Assembly (NCBI GenBank): GCA_026414745.1
Contig: JAOAIK010000042.1
Location: 53,404 to 117,403, forward strand
Direction of reading: 5' to 3'
Source: Roseococcus sp.
GTDB taxonomy: Bacteria; Pseudomonadota; Alphaproteobacteria; Acetobacterales; Acetobacteraceae
DNA length: 64,000 nt
Shown: positions 25,358 through 34,461 of the stretch, one piece after another
How positions within the stretch are numbered: the first letter of the stretch is position 1
How the letters are laid out: every line of letters begins with the position of its first letter
Position numbers and translations under genes: made by a program
Notes under the pieces: model-generated
Databases searched by the model: none
What the model was told of the DNA's origin: nothing
The model's input: the letters and a program-made list of their open reading frames with translations, nothing else

Positions 25358-26233
25358 TCAGAGGTCCAGGATCCGCTCCGGCGCGGCGCGGCCACGCAGC
25401 ACATCCCACAGCCCGATCATGTTGCCCTTGAAGCGCCCCCAGCGGTCCACTTCGGGCTCGGGCCAGGGGCTCAGCAGCAGGTTCTTGAGGCAGTGCCGTG
25501 CCGCGGAGGGCAGGGCGTGGCTCCAGGGGAAGCTGCCCTTGCAGGCGAGGTAGATCGGGTTCACCACCTGGCTGTAGCCGAGCCGGATGCCCGGCACGCG
25601 CCCCGACTTCGCGCCGAGATGCACGCCCCGCGCCCCGGCGAGGCGCAGGATCCGCCCATAGGGCAGCAGCCGGCGCGTGAGGTCGATGTCCTCATACCAG
25701 GCATAGAGCGGCAGCCGCTCGTCGAAGCGCAGCCCGTGCGCGCGCATGGGCGCGAGGCGCAGCGCCATGTTGCAGCCATAGCCGTTGAAGTGCGGCGCGA
25801 CCGCGAGCGGATCGGCGGGCGGCGCATCGGCGGCGAGCAGCGCCCGACCCTCCGTCACGCCGATGCCCGGGCCCTTCGCGCCATCGGCGATCACGGTGCC
25901 GGTCGCCACCGCGCAATCGGGGTGGGCGCGCATCACCGCCTCCAGCACCACGAGCCAGTCGGGCGCGGGCAGGAAGTCGTCGTCGAGGTAGAGCAGCAGG
26001 TCGCAGTCCGCCGCCGCGTCGAGGATGCGGTTGCGCTGGCGCGGCAGCCCGCCCGGGTTCTGCGCCAGGAACTCGGCCTCCGGGAAGCGGGCGGGCAGCC
26101 CGGCCACATCCTCCTCCGTCACATGGCAGACGAGCAGGCGATCGGGCCGTCGGCGCTGCCGGCGCAGCTCCTCCAGCACCTCGCCCAGTATGGCCGCACG
26201 CCCGCGCGTGGCGATGCCGACGGCGATCCTCAC
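25358..26233 (-). CDS. family 2 glycosyltransferase
   Basis: A 291-residue GT-A fold transferase, the last gene of the polysaccharide cluster. The N-terminus reads VRIAVGIATRGR, the nucleotide-sugar metal site is LLYLDDDFLPAPDW near residues 84-97, and the acceptor-side motif is FDERLPLYAWYEDIDLTRRLL, where ED is the usual catalytic pair. A family-typical HLGAKSGRVPGIRLGYSQV follows. The ORF track begins at 26320, but GTG 26233 overlaps the upstream stop as GTGA and leaves the domain complete. Sugar donor and acceptor are unknown. Cytoplasmic face of the inner membrane. Confidence 0.87.
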   Translation of the reverse strand: MRIAVGIATRGRAAILGEVLEELRRQRRRPDRLLVCHVTEEDVAGLPARFPEAEFLAQNPGGLPRQRNRILDAAADCDLLLYLDDDFLPAPDWLVVLEAVMRAHPDCAVATGTVIADGAKGPGIGVTEGRALLAADAPPADPLAVAPHFNGYGCNMALRLAPMRAHGLRFDERLPLYAWYEDIDLTRRLLPYGRILRLAGARGVHLGAKSGRVPGIRLGYSQVVNPIYLACKGSFPWSHALPSAARHCLKNLLLSPWPEPEVDRWGRFKGNMIGLWDVLRGRAAPERILDL

Positions 26234-27093
26234 GCGAGGGGCTCCAGCGGCTGCGGCCAGGGCAGGGGGCGGGCGAGCATCCCGCGCAGGCGGCCCTGGA
26301 AGGTGGCGAGGTAATACCAAGCGTGCAGCAGGTTCAGCCGCAGCAGCGCGAGCAGCGCCCCGCCGAGCGGGCGGATCAGGAAGGCGAGGCAGAGGCGCAT
26401 CGGCGCCCCGTGTCGGCGCAGCGCGAAGCCGAGGCCGAGGCCGTAGCGCCCCGCCCGCCGCGCCGCCTCGCGCGAGAGGCGCTTGTCGGGGTGCACCACG
26501 CGCAGCTCCGGCGCATAGCGCGCCTGAAGCCCCGCGGCCAGGGCGCGGCAGACGAGGTCATTGCCCTCGGCGCTGCCGAAGCGCGCGCCCGGGCCCATCG
26601 CCTCGTCGAAGCCGCCCAGGCGGAGCGCCGCCTCGCGCCGAATCCAGAGGTTGAACTCGATCACGCTGGTCCAGACAGTCTCGAGCGTGATGGGGCCGCG
26701 CTCCGTGTGCCAGCGCCCGGAGCCGAGCCCGCCGCCCGGCGCCGCGGCGGGGCCCGTGAGCACCGAAAGGCTGCCGTCGCTGTCGAAGGCGAGGCGCACC
26801 CGTGCCAGCACGCCCGGCGGCATCACGCAGTCGTCGTCGGGAAAGGCCACGATGTCGCCGCGGGCATGACGCAGGCCGAAGTTGCGTCCGGCATTGGCGT
26901 TGGCGCGCGCCATGCGCAGATGCGTCAGCGCCATGCGCGGCGCGTAGCGGCCGACCAGCGCATCGAGCCGCCCATCCCCGTTCTGGTCAACGAGGATCAC
27001 CTCGAAGGCCGCCCCTTGGCCCTCCAGCAGGCTCTCGAGCAGCAGGCCGATCTCCTCCACCCGGCCGCGGGTGGCGACGATGAGGGAGATCAC
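26230..27093 (-). CDS. family 2 glycosyltransferase
   Basis: A 287-residue GT2 enzyme. It starts VISLIVATRGRVEEIG, has VILVDQNGDGRLDAL (donor binding), the metal site IVAFPDDDCVMPPGVL and the downstream FGSAEGNDLVCRALAAG. The C-terminal 50 residues are amphipathic and hydrophobic (LAFLIRPLGGALLALLRLNLL), suggesting membrane attachment. The ORF track's long version (to 27753) is a frame shadow over the GT4 gene. GTG 27093 overlaps that gene's stop (GTGA). It is one of four transferases that would build the repeat unit of a surface glycan. Confidence 0.87.
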   Translation of the reverse strand: MISLIVATRGRVEEIGLLLESLLEGQGAAFEVILVDQNGDGRLDALVGRYAPRMALTHLRMARANANAGRNFGLRHARGDIVAFPDDDCVMPPGVLARVRLAFDSDGSLSVLTGPAAAPGGGLGSGRWHTERGPITLETVWTSVIEFNLWIRREAALRLGGFDEAMGPGARFGSAEGNDLVCRALAAGLQARYAPELRVVHPDKRLSREAARRAGRYGLGLGFALRRHGAPMRLCLAFLIRPLGGALLALLRLNLLHAWYYLATFQGRLRGMLARPLPWPQPLEPLA

Positions 27094-28202
27094 GCGCGCG
27101 CCTCCATCGCCCGCGCCACCGCCGCGGCCAGCCCCTCGCGGAAGCGCGGGATGGAGAAACGCACAGCATTGGCGCGGCAGGCCTCGGGGCGGAACTCCGC
27201 CTCGCGCGCGAGGAAGCGGCGCACCGCGGCGCGGATCGCCTCGGCGCTCTGCTCGGGGAAGAGCAGGCCGGTCTCGGGGGTCACGATGTCCTCCGCGCCG
27301 CCGCGGGCGAAGGCGATGAGCGGCGTGCCGCAGGCCTGCGCTTCCACCATGCCGATGCCGAAATCCTCCTCGGCGGGAAAGACGAAGGCGCGCGCGCCCT
27401 GCAGCAGCGAGACGAGCTCCGCCTGCGGTACGCGGCCGCGCAGCGCGATGTTGGGCGCGCCGGCGGCGGCGGCGCGCACCAGCGGCGCGGAAGGCCCGTC
27501 GCCCACGACGATGAGCTGCAGCTCGGGCAGGCCGCGGAAGGCCTCGGCCACCAGCTCGATGCGCTTGTAGGGCACCTGCCGGCCGGCCACCAGGAAATGC
27601 CCGCGCGGGCCGGCGCCGAGGGGGAAGCCCTCCACGTCCACCGGCGGGTGCAGCACCTCCGCCTCGCGCCGCCAAGCCTTGGCGATGCGCCGGGCGATGT
27701 AGCGCGAGTTGGCGAGGATGGCGTCGGGCCTCGCCGCGCTCGCCTGATCCCATTGCCGCAGCCGGTGCAGCAGCCAGCGCGTGTAGAGCGAGGCCGGGCC
27801 GCGCTCGAGCCCCGCCTGGGCGAGATACTGGTGCTGCAGATCCCAGGCGTAGCGCATGGGCGAATGGACATAGCTCACATGCAGCGTGCCCGGCCCCGTG
27901 ATCGCCCCCTTGGCGACGGCGTGCGAGGAGGAGAGCACGAGATCGTAGCCGCGCAGGTCGAACTGCTCGACGGCCAGCGGCATGAGCTGGAGGTAGTGGC
28001 GGAAGCGCCGCCGTGCAAAGGGCAGGCGCTGGATGAAGCTCGTGCGCGGGACGCGCCCGCCCAGGAAGCCGCGCTCACCCTCGGGCAGGACATCCACCAG
28101 GGCGAAGAGATCGGCCTGGGGATAGACGGCGAGCATCTGCTCCACCACCCGCTCGGAGCCCGCGTAGCTCTCGAGCCATTCATGGACGATGGCGACCTTC
28201 AT
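27090..28202 (-). CDS. family 4 glycosyltransferase (WbaZ-like)
   Basis: A 370-residue GT-B enzyme. It opens MKVAIVHEWLESYAGSERVV, continues with LSSSHAVAKGAITGPGTLHVSYVHSPMRYAWD and ANSRYIARRIAKAW, and has the C-terminal donor-site block AFVFPAEEDFGIGMVEAQACG with the GT4 E-x7-E pair. The YVHSPMRYAWD motif is common in WbaZ-type mannosyl/rhamnosyltransferases; the sugar is a guess. The ATG at 28202 overlaps the preceding stop as ATGA, and its own stop overlaps the next GTG. It is likely part of one polycistronic mRNA from the sugar transferase onward. Confidence 0.88.
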   Translation of the reverse strand: MKVAIVHEWLESYAGSERVVEQMLAVYPQADLFALVDVLPEGERGFLGGRVPRTSFIQRLPFARRRFRHYLQLMPLAVEQFDLRGYDLVLSSSHAVAKGAITGPGTLHVSYVHSPMRYAWDLQHQYLAQAGLERGPASLYTRWLLHRLRQWDQASAARPDAILANSRYIARRIAKAWRREAEVLHPPVDVEGFPLGAGPRGHFLVAGRQVPYKRIELVAEAFRGLPELQLIVVGDGPSAPLVRAAAAGAPNIALRGRVPQAELVSLLQGARAFVFPAEEDFGIGMVEAQACGTPLIAFARGGAEDIVTPETGLLFPEQSAEAIRAAVRRFLAREAEFRPEACRANAVRFSIPRFREGLAAAVARAMEARA

Positions 28203-29254
28203 GCGTCGAGGAATCCCAGGAGGCGACGCGCGGCGGCGTCCCAGGAGAAGAGGGCCGCGCGGGCGCGGCCGGCGGCGATGAGCGCCGCGCGCCGCGCGGG
28301 GGCGGCGGCGAGCAGGGCGATCGCCTCGCCCAGGCTGTCGGGGCGCGCGGGGTCGAACCAGAGCGCCGCCTCGCCGCACACCTCGGGCACCGCGCCCATG
28401 GGGGCGGCGATGACGGGGCAGCCGCACCACATCGCCTCGACCGGCGGCAGGCCGAAGCCCTCGTAGAGCGAGGGGAAGAGCAGGCAGAGCGCGTTCTCGT
28501 AGAGGGCGCGGAGCTCGGCGTCGCTCACCCGGCCGAGCGCGCGCACCTCCTCGGGCGGGCGGCCCTCGGCGCGGAACACGGCGGCATCCTTTGCCCCGGC
28601 GATGGCGAGCACCGCCCCCGCCCCGGCAAGCGCCGCGCGGGCATGGCCGAGCGCGGCGAGGTTCTTGTGCGCCGCCCCCGTCCCCACCACCAGCGCATAG
28701 CGCCCGGGCGCGAGCCCGTGCCGCGCCAGCACGCCGGGATTGGGGGGGACGCGAAGGATGTGCTCGCCCCCCTCCCAGGTCACGCCGATCCGCGCGGGGT
28801 CCAGGCCGAGGTGATGGGCGATGCGCCCGGCCGAGAAATGCGAGACGGAGAGCAGCCGCGCCCCGCGCGCCGCAAGCCCGCGCTGGAGCAGCCGGTACCA
28901 GAGGCGGAACGCCCAGGCGTAGCTGCCCGGCGTGTCGAACACGCCCGCGTCATGGATCACCACCGCCTGGCGGCGCGCGAGCAGCGGCCCCGTGTTGCCG
29001 AGGCCGAGCAGCAGCCCCTCGGCGGCGCGGGGCAGCTCGAGCTGCTCCCAGAACTGCCCGCCGCGGAGGCCCACATGGCGGGGGGCGAGGTGGGGAAAGG
29101 CCTCCAACCCCTCCGCCCCCGGCGGGGCGAGCAGGCGAACCGGCGGCGCCTCGTCCCGCGCGGCCAGCGCGTCGAGAGCGGCGGCCATCTCGCGCGCGTA
29201 GCGCTGCACGCCGGTCAGAGGCTGCGTCAGGAAGCGGCCGTTGAGGGTGATCAT
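28199..29254 (-). CDS. family 4 glycosyltransferase
   Basis: A 351-residue GT-B enzyme. Seen: ITLNGRFLTQPLTGVQRYAREM at the N-terminus (shortened here to the TGVQRYA motif typical of mannosyl GT4 enzymes), SVSHFSAGRIAHHLGL, VVGTGAAHKNLAALG in the donor domain, and the signature LFPSLYEGFGLPPVEAMWCG with the E-x7-E pair. The ORF track extends to 30310, over the flippase gene; ATG 29254 overlaps the flippase stop as ATGA. It probably adds a hexose during repeat-unit assembly on undecaprenyl pyrophosphate. Confidence 0.88.
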   Translation of the reverse strand: MITLNGRFLTQPLTGVQRYAREMAAALDALAARDEAPPVRLLAPPGAEGLEAFPHLAPRHVGLRGGQFWEQLELPRAAEGLLLGLGNTGPLLARRQAVVIHDAGVFDTPGSYAWAFRLWYRLLQRGLAARGARLLSVSHFSAGRIAHHLGLDPARIGVTWEGGEHILRVPPNPGVLARHGLAPGRYALVVGTGAAHKNLAALGHARAALAGAGAVLAIAGAKDAAVFRAEGRPPEEVRALGRVSDAELRALYENALCLLFPSLYEGFGLPPVEAMWCGCPVIAAPMGAVPEVCGEAALWFDPARPDSLGEAIALLAAAPARRAALIAAGRARAALFSWDAAARRLLGFLDA

Positions 29255-30771
29255 GGCCCCAGCGCCTCGCGCAGCCGCCAGGGGCGGCGCAGCAGCGGCC
29301 GCAGCCGCCGGCGCTCCTCGGCCGAAAGGGCGCCGGCCGCCGCGCCCGCCGCCAGCAGCAGCCCGCCCGTCGCCGTGCCGGCGGACCAGGCGCCCTCCGG
29401 CGCCAGGACGGTGGCTGCGAGCGCGGCCAGCGCGGCAAGGCCCGGCGCGGCCAGCGCCCGTGCGGCCGGGGCGGCCGCGGGATAGGCGCGCACCGCGAGC
29501 CAGAGCTTGCCCGCCGCATCGGCCAGCGCGCGCAGCGCCCAGGCCAGCGCCGCGCCCTCGATGCCGAAGCGCCAGAGCAGCAGCGCCGAGAGCGGCAGGA
29601 AGACCGCCACCTGCACCAGGACGAGCTTCGCCGTCAGGTCCGGCCGGCCGATCGCCTCCAGCAGCGCATTGGGCGCATGGGCGAGGCAGGAGAAGAAGAT
29701 GCCGAGGGCGAGCAGCCGCAGCACCGTCCCGCCCTCGGCGGCGAACGCGGCGCCGAGCCAGAGGCGCAGCGCGAACTCCCCGAAGCCCGCGAGGAGCAGG
29801 CAGGGCGGCAGGGTCAGCGCCAGGATCAGCAGCGCGCCGCGCCGCATCAGCCCTGCCGTCGTCTCCGGCAGCAGGCGGAAGGCCGAGGCCATGGGCGGCA
29901 GCAGCGCCTGCGCCACCGCGACGGGGATGATCCACATGCGCAGCACGAGGTCGAGCGGCGTCGCGTAGTGCGCGACGGCGGCGAGCGTCAGCAGCGCGCC
30001 GATCAGGAAGCGGTCGGCGTAGAGCAGCGCCTGGTTCAGCACCGAGGCGAAGGTGAGCCAGCCGCCGATGCGCAGCAGCGGCCAGACGAGGCCGGGCGGG
30101 CCGAGGGCGAGGCGCGGCAGCAGCCCCCGGCACAGCCAGGCGTAGGAGAGGGTGTTGGCGAGCCGGCAGGCCAGCAGCACCAGCATCACCCCCACCAGGC
30201 TCTGCCAGACCAGCAGCACCAGCGCCGGGCCGATGTAGTACATGGCCGCGACCGGGATGGTGGCGAGGTTGGCCGCGCGGAACCGCTGGTGCGCCGCGAG
30301 CACCCCCCACAGCGCCGCGTTGACCACGACGAGCGGCGCGGCGAGGGCGAGCAGGCGGAAGGCGGCCAGCGCCTCCGCCTGCAGGGCGGGGGGCACGTTC
30401 AGCGCCCGGCCGATGAGCCAGGGCAGCCCGGCCCAGAGCGCCGCCGCCCCCAGCCCGGCGAAGAGGCCGAGCGCGAGCAGCGCCGTGCCCACGAGCTTGC
30501 CCGCCTCGGGGTCGGCGCCGCCGGTGCGCGTCATGCGCTCGGAGAGGGCGCGGGTCAGCGCCGGGCCCAGGCCGAGGTCGAAGATGCCGAAGACGCCGAC
30601 GAGCGCGAGCGCCAGCGTGAACAGGCCCCAGCGCTCCAGCCCCATGAGTGCGATCAGCACCGGGGTGAGCAGCAGCGCGAGCAACAGGGGCAGGCCGCGG
30701 CCCAGCGCGTTCCAGAACAGGCCGGAGAGGAGTCGTCCGGCCCCGGCCCGCTCGGCGGCGGAGTCGCTCAT
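29251..30771 (-). CDS. Wzx-type polysaccharide flippase
   Basis: A 506-residue membrane protein with about 12-14 spans, of the MOP/Wzx superfamily. Seen: the first span after GLFWNALGRGLPLLLALLLTP, FGIFDLGLGPALTRALSERM (a family-typical loop), ASVLNQALLYADRFLIGALL and the cytoplasmic loop with LRMWIIPVAVAQALLPPMAS. It would flip undecaprenyl-linked oligosaccharide across the inner membrane. The start ATG at 30771 is 81 bases after the sugar transferase stop, the only sizeable gap inside the cluster. No Wzy polymerase or Wzc/Wza export gene is in the window. Confidence 0.85.
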   Translation of the reverse strand: MSDSAAERAGAGRLLSGLFWNALGRGLPLLLALLLTPVLIALMGLERWGLFTLALALVGVFGIFDLGLGPALTRALSERMTRTGGADPEAGKLVGTALLALGLFAGLGAAALWAGLPWLIGRALNVPPALQAEALAAFRLLALAAPLVVVNAALWGVLAAHQRFRAANLATIPVAAMYYIGPALVLLVWQSLVGVMLVLLACRLANTLSYAWLCRGLLPRLALGPPGLVWPLLRIGGWLTFASVLNQALLYADRFLIGALLTLAAVAHYATPLDLVLRMWIIPVAVAQALLPPMASAFRLLPETTAGLMRRGALLILALTLPPCLLLAGFGEFALRLWLGAAFAAEGGTVLRLLALGIFFSCLAHAPNALLEAIGRPDLTAKLVLVQVAVFLPLSALLLWRFGIEGAALAWALRALADAAGKLWLAVRAYPAAAPAARALAAPGLAALAALAATVLAPEGAWSAGTATGGLLLAAGAAAGALSAEERRRLRPLLRRPWRLREALGP

Positions 30772-30852
30772 GCTTGGTTCACCCTGACACTGGCGCGCCT
30801 TCTACCGGCCGGGCGCGCCGCGCGGAACCTTCTCGCTCCCGACCCTGCCGCC

Positions 30853-31629
30853 TCAGACCGCGCCGCGGCGCGAGAGCACGGCGAGCGGCGTGCGCAGCAG
30901 GATGGCGAGGTCACGCCAGATCGAGGGCTGCGCCACATAGGCGACATCCAGCGCCACGCGCTGCGCGTAGCTGGTGTCCGACCGGCCCGAGACCTGCCAC
31001 AGCCCGGTGATGCCGGGCCGGACACTGATGTAGTGCGCCGCCGCCGCGCCGTAGTAGCGGTCGAGCTCCGCCTGGGTGACGGGGCGCGGGCCGACGAGGC
31101 TCATCTCGCCGCGCAGCACGTTGAGGAGCTGCGGCAGCTCGTCCAGCGAGGTGGCGCGCAGGAATCGGCCGACCCGCGTCACGCGCGGATCGTGGCGCAG
31201 CTTGCGCGTGGCCTCCCACTCCGCGCGGGCGGCGGGGTCGGCCGCCAGCAGCGCCTCGAGCCGCGCCTGGCTGTCCACCACCATGGAGCGGAACTTCAGG
31301 CAGCCGAAGGACTGCCCGCCGCGGCCCACGCGCCGATGCGCATAGAAGGCCGGCCCGCCATCGGCGCGCACGAGCAGCGCGAGCAGCAGGAAGACCGGCG
31401 CGAGCAGCAGCAGCAGAGCGCCCGCGCCCAGCAGGTCGAGCGCGCGCTTCAGCGCCGGGCGCAGCCCCTGGCGCCAGGCGCCGTGCGGCGGGGCGGCCAG
31501 CGCCTCGGGCGGCGCATAGCCCGCGCCGATGCGGCTTTCGCGCGCCGCGCTGTCGCGTTGCAGGGACGAAAGAGCGTCCAGGCCCGGCATCTTGCGCCAT
31601 CCGTGACGGGGCCGGTCGTCGCGCCCCAT
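30853..31629 (-). CDS. undecaprenyl-phosphate sugar phosphotransferase (bacterial sugar transferase family)
   Basis: A 258-residue short-form priming transferase (WbaP/ExoY C-terminal type) that starts repeat-unit synthesis by moving a sugar-1-phosphate to undecaprenyl phosphate. One membrane hairpin (KRALDLLGAGALLLLLAPVFLLLALLV) is followed by YAHRRVGRGGQSFGCLKFRSM, the catalytic LRATSLDELPQLLNVLRGEM (DE pair), VGPRPVTQAE and RPGITGLWQVSGRS. The start is uncertain: ATG 31629 gives the full ORF, ATG 31590 (MPGLDAL) removes a 13-residue basic stretch, and neither has a good ribosome site. It is the first gene of the polysaccharide cluster. Confidence 0.9.
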   Translation of the reverse strand: MGRDDRPRHGWRKMPGLDALSSLQRDSAARESRIGAGYAPPEALAAPPHGAWRQGLRPALKRALDLLGAGALLLLLAPVFLLLALLVRADGGPAFYAHRRVGRGGQSFGCLKFRSMVVDSQARLEALLAADPAARAEWEATRKLRHDPRVTRVGRFLRATSLDELPQLLNVLRGEMSLVGPRPVTQAELDRYYGAAAAHYISVRPGITGLWQVSGRSDTSYAQRVALDVAYVAQPSIWRDLAILLRTPLAVLSRRGAV

Positions 31630-31739
31630 CGGGTTCGTCGCGGCGGGGGAGGGCCCACCCCTCCCTGGCCGCGGGGGCCTTATCCCCTTGGCGGTAGGCG
31701 GCTTTTGGACCCGGTTGGGGCAAGATTGTGGCGGCGCAA

Positions 31740-31768
31740 CAATTCGGAAGCCTGGTGGATCGTTTCAA
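31740..31768 (-). promoter_or_regulatory. candidate promoter of the polysaccharide cluster
   Basis: On the minus strand TTGAAA and GAATTG are 17 bases apart, about 110 bases before the sugar transferase ORF. The 198-base divergent gap 31630-31827 is noticeably less GC-rich here than its surroundings. The -35 is good and the -10 weak. I see no operator-like repeat in the gap. Confidence 0.3.
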
Positions 31769-31827
31769 ACCGGCGGGATTCAGCGATTCTCTCGCGGCGC
31801 GTGCATGCCAGGAAAAGCGTCGCGCCG

Positions 31828-32739
31828 TCACAGCCCCTCCGCCGCCCGCGCCAGCCAGTGGGCCGCAATCTCCCGCCGCCGCGCCACCCAGATGCCCCGG
31901 CTGCGCGCCACATGGTCGAGCACCGCCGCCAGCCCCGCCATGCGCCCGGGCCGGCCGATGATGCGCAGGTGCAGGCCGATGGAGAGCATCTTCGGCGCGC
32001 GCGCGCCCTCCTGCAGAAGCCACTCGATGGCGCCGATGCAGTAGCGCGCGAAATCCTCGGCCTGCACGAAGCCGCCGCCCGGGGAAAAGCGCATGTCGTT
32101 GCAGTCGAAGCCGTAGGGGATGATCACATGGCCCGGCGCGTGCAGGCGCGGCAGGTCGTCGTCATAGGCGTCGCTGTCGTAGAGGAAGCCGCCATGCTCC
32201 AGCAGCAGCCGCCGCGTGCTGGGCGAGGCGGCCGAGCGCGTGTGCCAGCCCACCGGCGCCTCGCCTGTCGCGGCGCGGATGGCGGCGACGGTGGCGGCGA
32301 TGACGGCGCGCTCGCTCGCCTCGTCCATGTTGGCGTGGCGTTCCCAGCGCCAGCCATGGGCGCTGACCTCGTGCCCCGCCTCGTGCGGGATGCGCGCGAG
32401 GAAGGGGTTGGCCGCCACCGCCCGCCCGCAGGCCGAGAAGGTGGCCGGCAGCCCGCGCGCGGCGAAGGCGTCGAGGATGCGCCAGAACCCCGCGCGCGCG
32501 CCATAGGCGTAGTGGGTCTCCATGCAGGGGTCGGGCACGCCCTCCACCTCCTCGCGGATCTCGTGCACGCTCTCGTTGCGCGCATCGCCGCTCGCGAGGC
32601 TGAGCTCCGCCCCCTCCTCCACGTTCACCACGAAGCTGAGCGCGAGCCGCGCGCCCCCCGGCCAGCGCGGATCGGGCGGGCGGCGCCCGTAGCCGACAAG
32701 GTCGCGGGTCGTCGGCGGCATTCCTCCGGGCAGCGGCAT
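31828..32739 (-). CDS. polysaccharide deacetylase-fold protein, PuuE/allantoinase-like
   Basis: A 303-residue NodB-fold amidohydrolase. It shows RLALSFVVNVEEGAE (the usual catalytic Asp position reads NVEEG), METHYAYGARAGFWRILDAF, AAGH-type EAGHEVSAHGWRWERHANM with the metal-binding histidines, and VGWHTRSAASPSTRRLL. These fit the PuuE (metal-independent allantoinase) and related peptidoglycan/chitin deacetylase-like subgroup. Its substrate could be allantoin or another cyclic amide; no other purine catabolism gene is close. ATG 32739 or MPPTTRD six codons later may be the start. It diverges from the DapA-like gene with a 62-base gap. Confidence 0.82.
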   Translation of the reverse strand: MPLPGGMPPTTRDLVGYGRRPPDPRWPGGARLALSFVVNVEEGAELSLASGDARNESVHEIREEVEGVPDPCMETHYAYGARAGFWRILDAFAARGLPATFSACGRAVAANPFLARIPHEAGHEVSAHGWRWERHANMDEASERAVIAATVAAIRAATGEAPVGWHTRSAASPSTRRLLLEHGGFLYDSDAYDDDLPRLHAPGHVIIPYGFDCNDMRFSPGGGFVQAEDFARYCIGAIEWLLQEGARAPKMLSIGLHLRIIGRPGRMAGLAAVLDHVARSRGIWVARRREIAAHWLARAAEGL

Positions 32740-32801
32740 GGGGCGTCCTTCGCAGCGGCTGCGCGCGGGTCTAGGAAAGCCGCGACAGAAGGAGAAGCCC
32801 G

Positions 32802-33734
32802 ATGCTGAGCGCCGATGCCAAGGGCGTGTGCGTGATCTGCCCCACCCCCTTCACGCCCGAGGGCGCGCTGGACGAGCGCAGCGCCGCCACCATGACCGAG
32901 GCCTATGCGGCCGCCGGCGCCACGGGCCTGACCATCCTCGGCATCATGGGCGAGGCGCCGAAGCTCGACCAGGAGGAGGCGATGGCGCTGCTCGGCGTGG
33001 TGCTGCGCCATGCGCGGGGGCTGCCGGTGGTCGTGGGCGTCTCCGCGCCCGGCTATGCGCCGATGCGCGCCCTGGCCGCCCGCGCCATGGCGGCCGGCGC
33101 GGCGGGGGTGATGATCGCCCCGCCCTCCGGCCTGCGCGGCGATGACGCCGTGCTGTCCTGGCTCGAGGGCGCGGCCGAGGCCGTGGCCCCCGCCCCCTGG
33201 GTGCTGCAGGACTTCCCGCAGGCGAACGGCGTGCATCTCTCGCCGCGCGTCATCGCCGCCCTCGCGGCCGATCCGCGCTGCGTCATGCTCAAGGCCGAGG
33301 ACTGGCCGGGCCTCGACAAGATCAGCACCCTGACCGGCATGATGGCGCGCGGCGAGATGCGGCGCATCGCCATCGATGGCGGCAATGGCGGCCTCTTCCT
33401 GCCGGAGGAGACGCTGCGCGGCGCCGATGGCGTGATGACCGGCTACGCCTTCCCCGAGATGCTGGTCCGCCTGCGCGCGCTGCTCGCGGAAGGGCAGCGC
33501 GAGGCGGCGATGGACCTCTTCGAGGCGCATCTGCCGCTGATCCGCACCGAGCACCAGCCGGGCCTCGGCCTCGCGGTGCGCAAATACGTGCTGGCGCGGC
33601 GCGGCATCATCGCCCACCCGACGCTGCGCGCGCCCGCGCCGAAGCTCTCGGAGGCGACGCGCGCGGAGGTGGACGCCATGCTCGCCCGCCTCGCCCGGCG
33701 CGACCCCCTCGCGCGCCTGCCGGCGGCGGCATGA
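32802..33734 (+). CDS. DapA-family aldolase/lyase (dihydrodipicolinate synthase-like)
   Basis: A 310-residue class I aldolase-fold protein. It has PTPFTPEGALDERS at the N-terminus, GIMGEAPKLDQEEA, and the Schiff-base lysine in CVMLKAEDWPG near residue 167. The Tyr normally seen about 28 residues earlier (YNxP) is not found; the segment reads VLQDFPQANGV. It is therefore unlikely to be lysine-pathway DapA and more likely a sugar-acid or hydroxy-keto acid lyase or dehydratase. A ribosome site (GAAGGAGAAG) precedes ATG 32802. Its stop overlaps the SDR start (ATGA), so the two probably act in one catabolic pathway. Confidence 0.85.
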   Translation: MLSADAKGVCVICPTPFTPEGALDERSAATMTEAYAAAGATGLTILGIMGEAPKLDQEEAMALLGVVLRHARGLPVVVGVSAPGYAPMRALAARAMAAGAAGVMIAPPSGLRGDDAVLSWLEGAAEAVAPAPWVLQDFPQANGVHLSPRVIAALAADPRCVMLKAEDWPGLDKISTLTGMMARGEMRRIAIDGGNGGLFLPEETLRGADGVMTGYAFPEMLVRLRALLAEGQREAAMDLFEAHLPLIRTEHQPGLGLAVRKYVLARRGIIAHPTLRAPAPKLSEATRAEVDAMLARLARRDPLARLPAAA

Positions 33735-34461
33735 CGCTCGCGGGGCGGGTTGCCCTCGTCACCGGCGCGCAGCAGGGCATCGGGGCCGCCATCGCGCAGG
33801 CGCTGGCGCGCGAGGGCGCGCGCGTGGCGGTGAACTGGCTGGACGACGAGGCCGCCGGGCAGGCGGTGGCCGAGGCCTGCGGCGGCATCGCGATCCGCGC
33901 CGATGTGGCGACCGCCGAGGGGCGGGCGCATCTGCAGGCCGAGACCGGGCGGCGCCTGGGTCTGCCCGACATCCTGGTGTGCAACGCCGGCATCTTCCCG
34001 CGCGCGGAGTTCCTCGACCTCACCGAGGCGATGTGGGATGCGGTGCTGGGCGTGAACCTCAAGGCCGCCTGCTTCCAGGCGCAGCTCTTCGCGCGCGCGC
34101 TGGTGGCGGCGGGGCGGCCGGGGGCGGTGCTGACGCTCTCCTCCTCGGCGGTGCGCGGCGATCCGCGCGGGGCGCACTACAGCGCGAGCAAGGCGGGGCT
34201 GCTCGGGCTGACGCGCGCCATGGCGCTTGCCCTCGCGCCGCACCGCATCCGGGTGAACGCCATCGCGCCCGGGCTGACCGACACGGCCCAGCCGAGGGGC
34301 GGGGACCGCGAGGCGGAACTGCAGGAGCGCGCGCGCAGCATCCCGCTCGGCCGCATGGGCCGGCCCGAGGAGATCGCGGAGCTGGCGGCCTTTCTCGCGA
34401 GCGAGCGCGCCGGCTGGATCACCGGCCAAGTTCACCACATCAATGGCGGGATGTGGATGCC

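Noticed and set aside
29677-32808. 1043-residue plus-strand ORF opposite the flippase and sugar transferase
   Set aside because: Its composition is Gln/Arg/Glu/Ala-rich, without hydrophobic core or motifs, typical of the antisense frame of membrane protein genes.
32802-33734. True lysine-pathway dapA
   Set aside because: The Schiff-base lysine is present, but the usual tyrosine segment is missing and the neighbours are catabolic.
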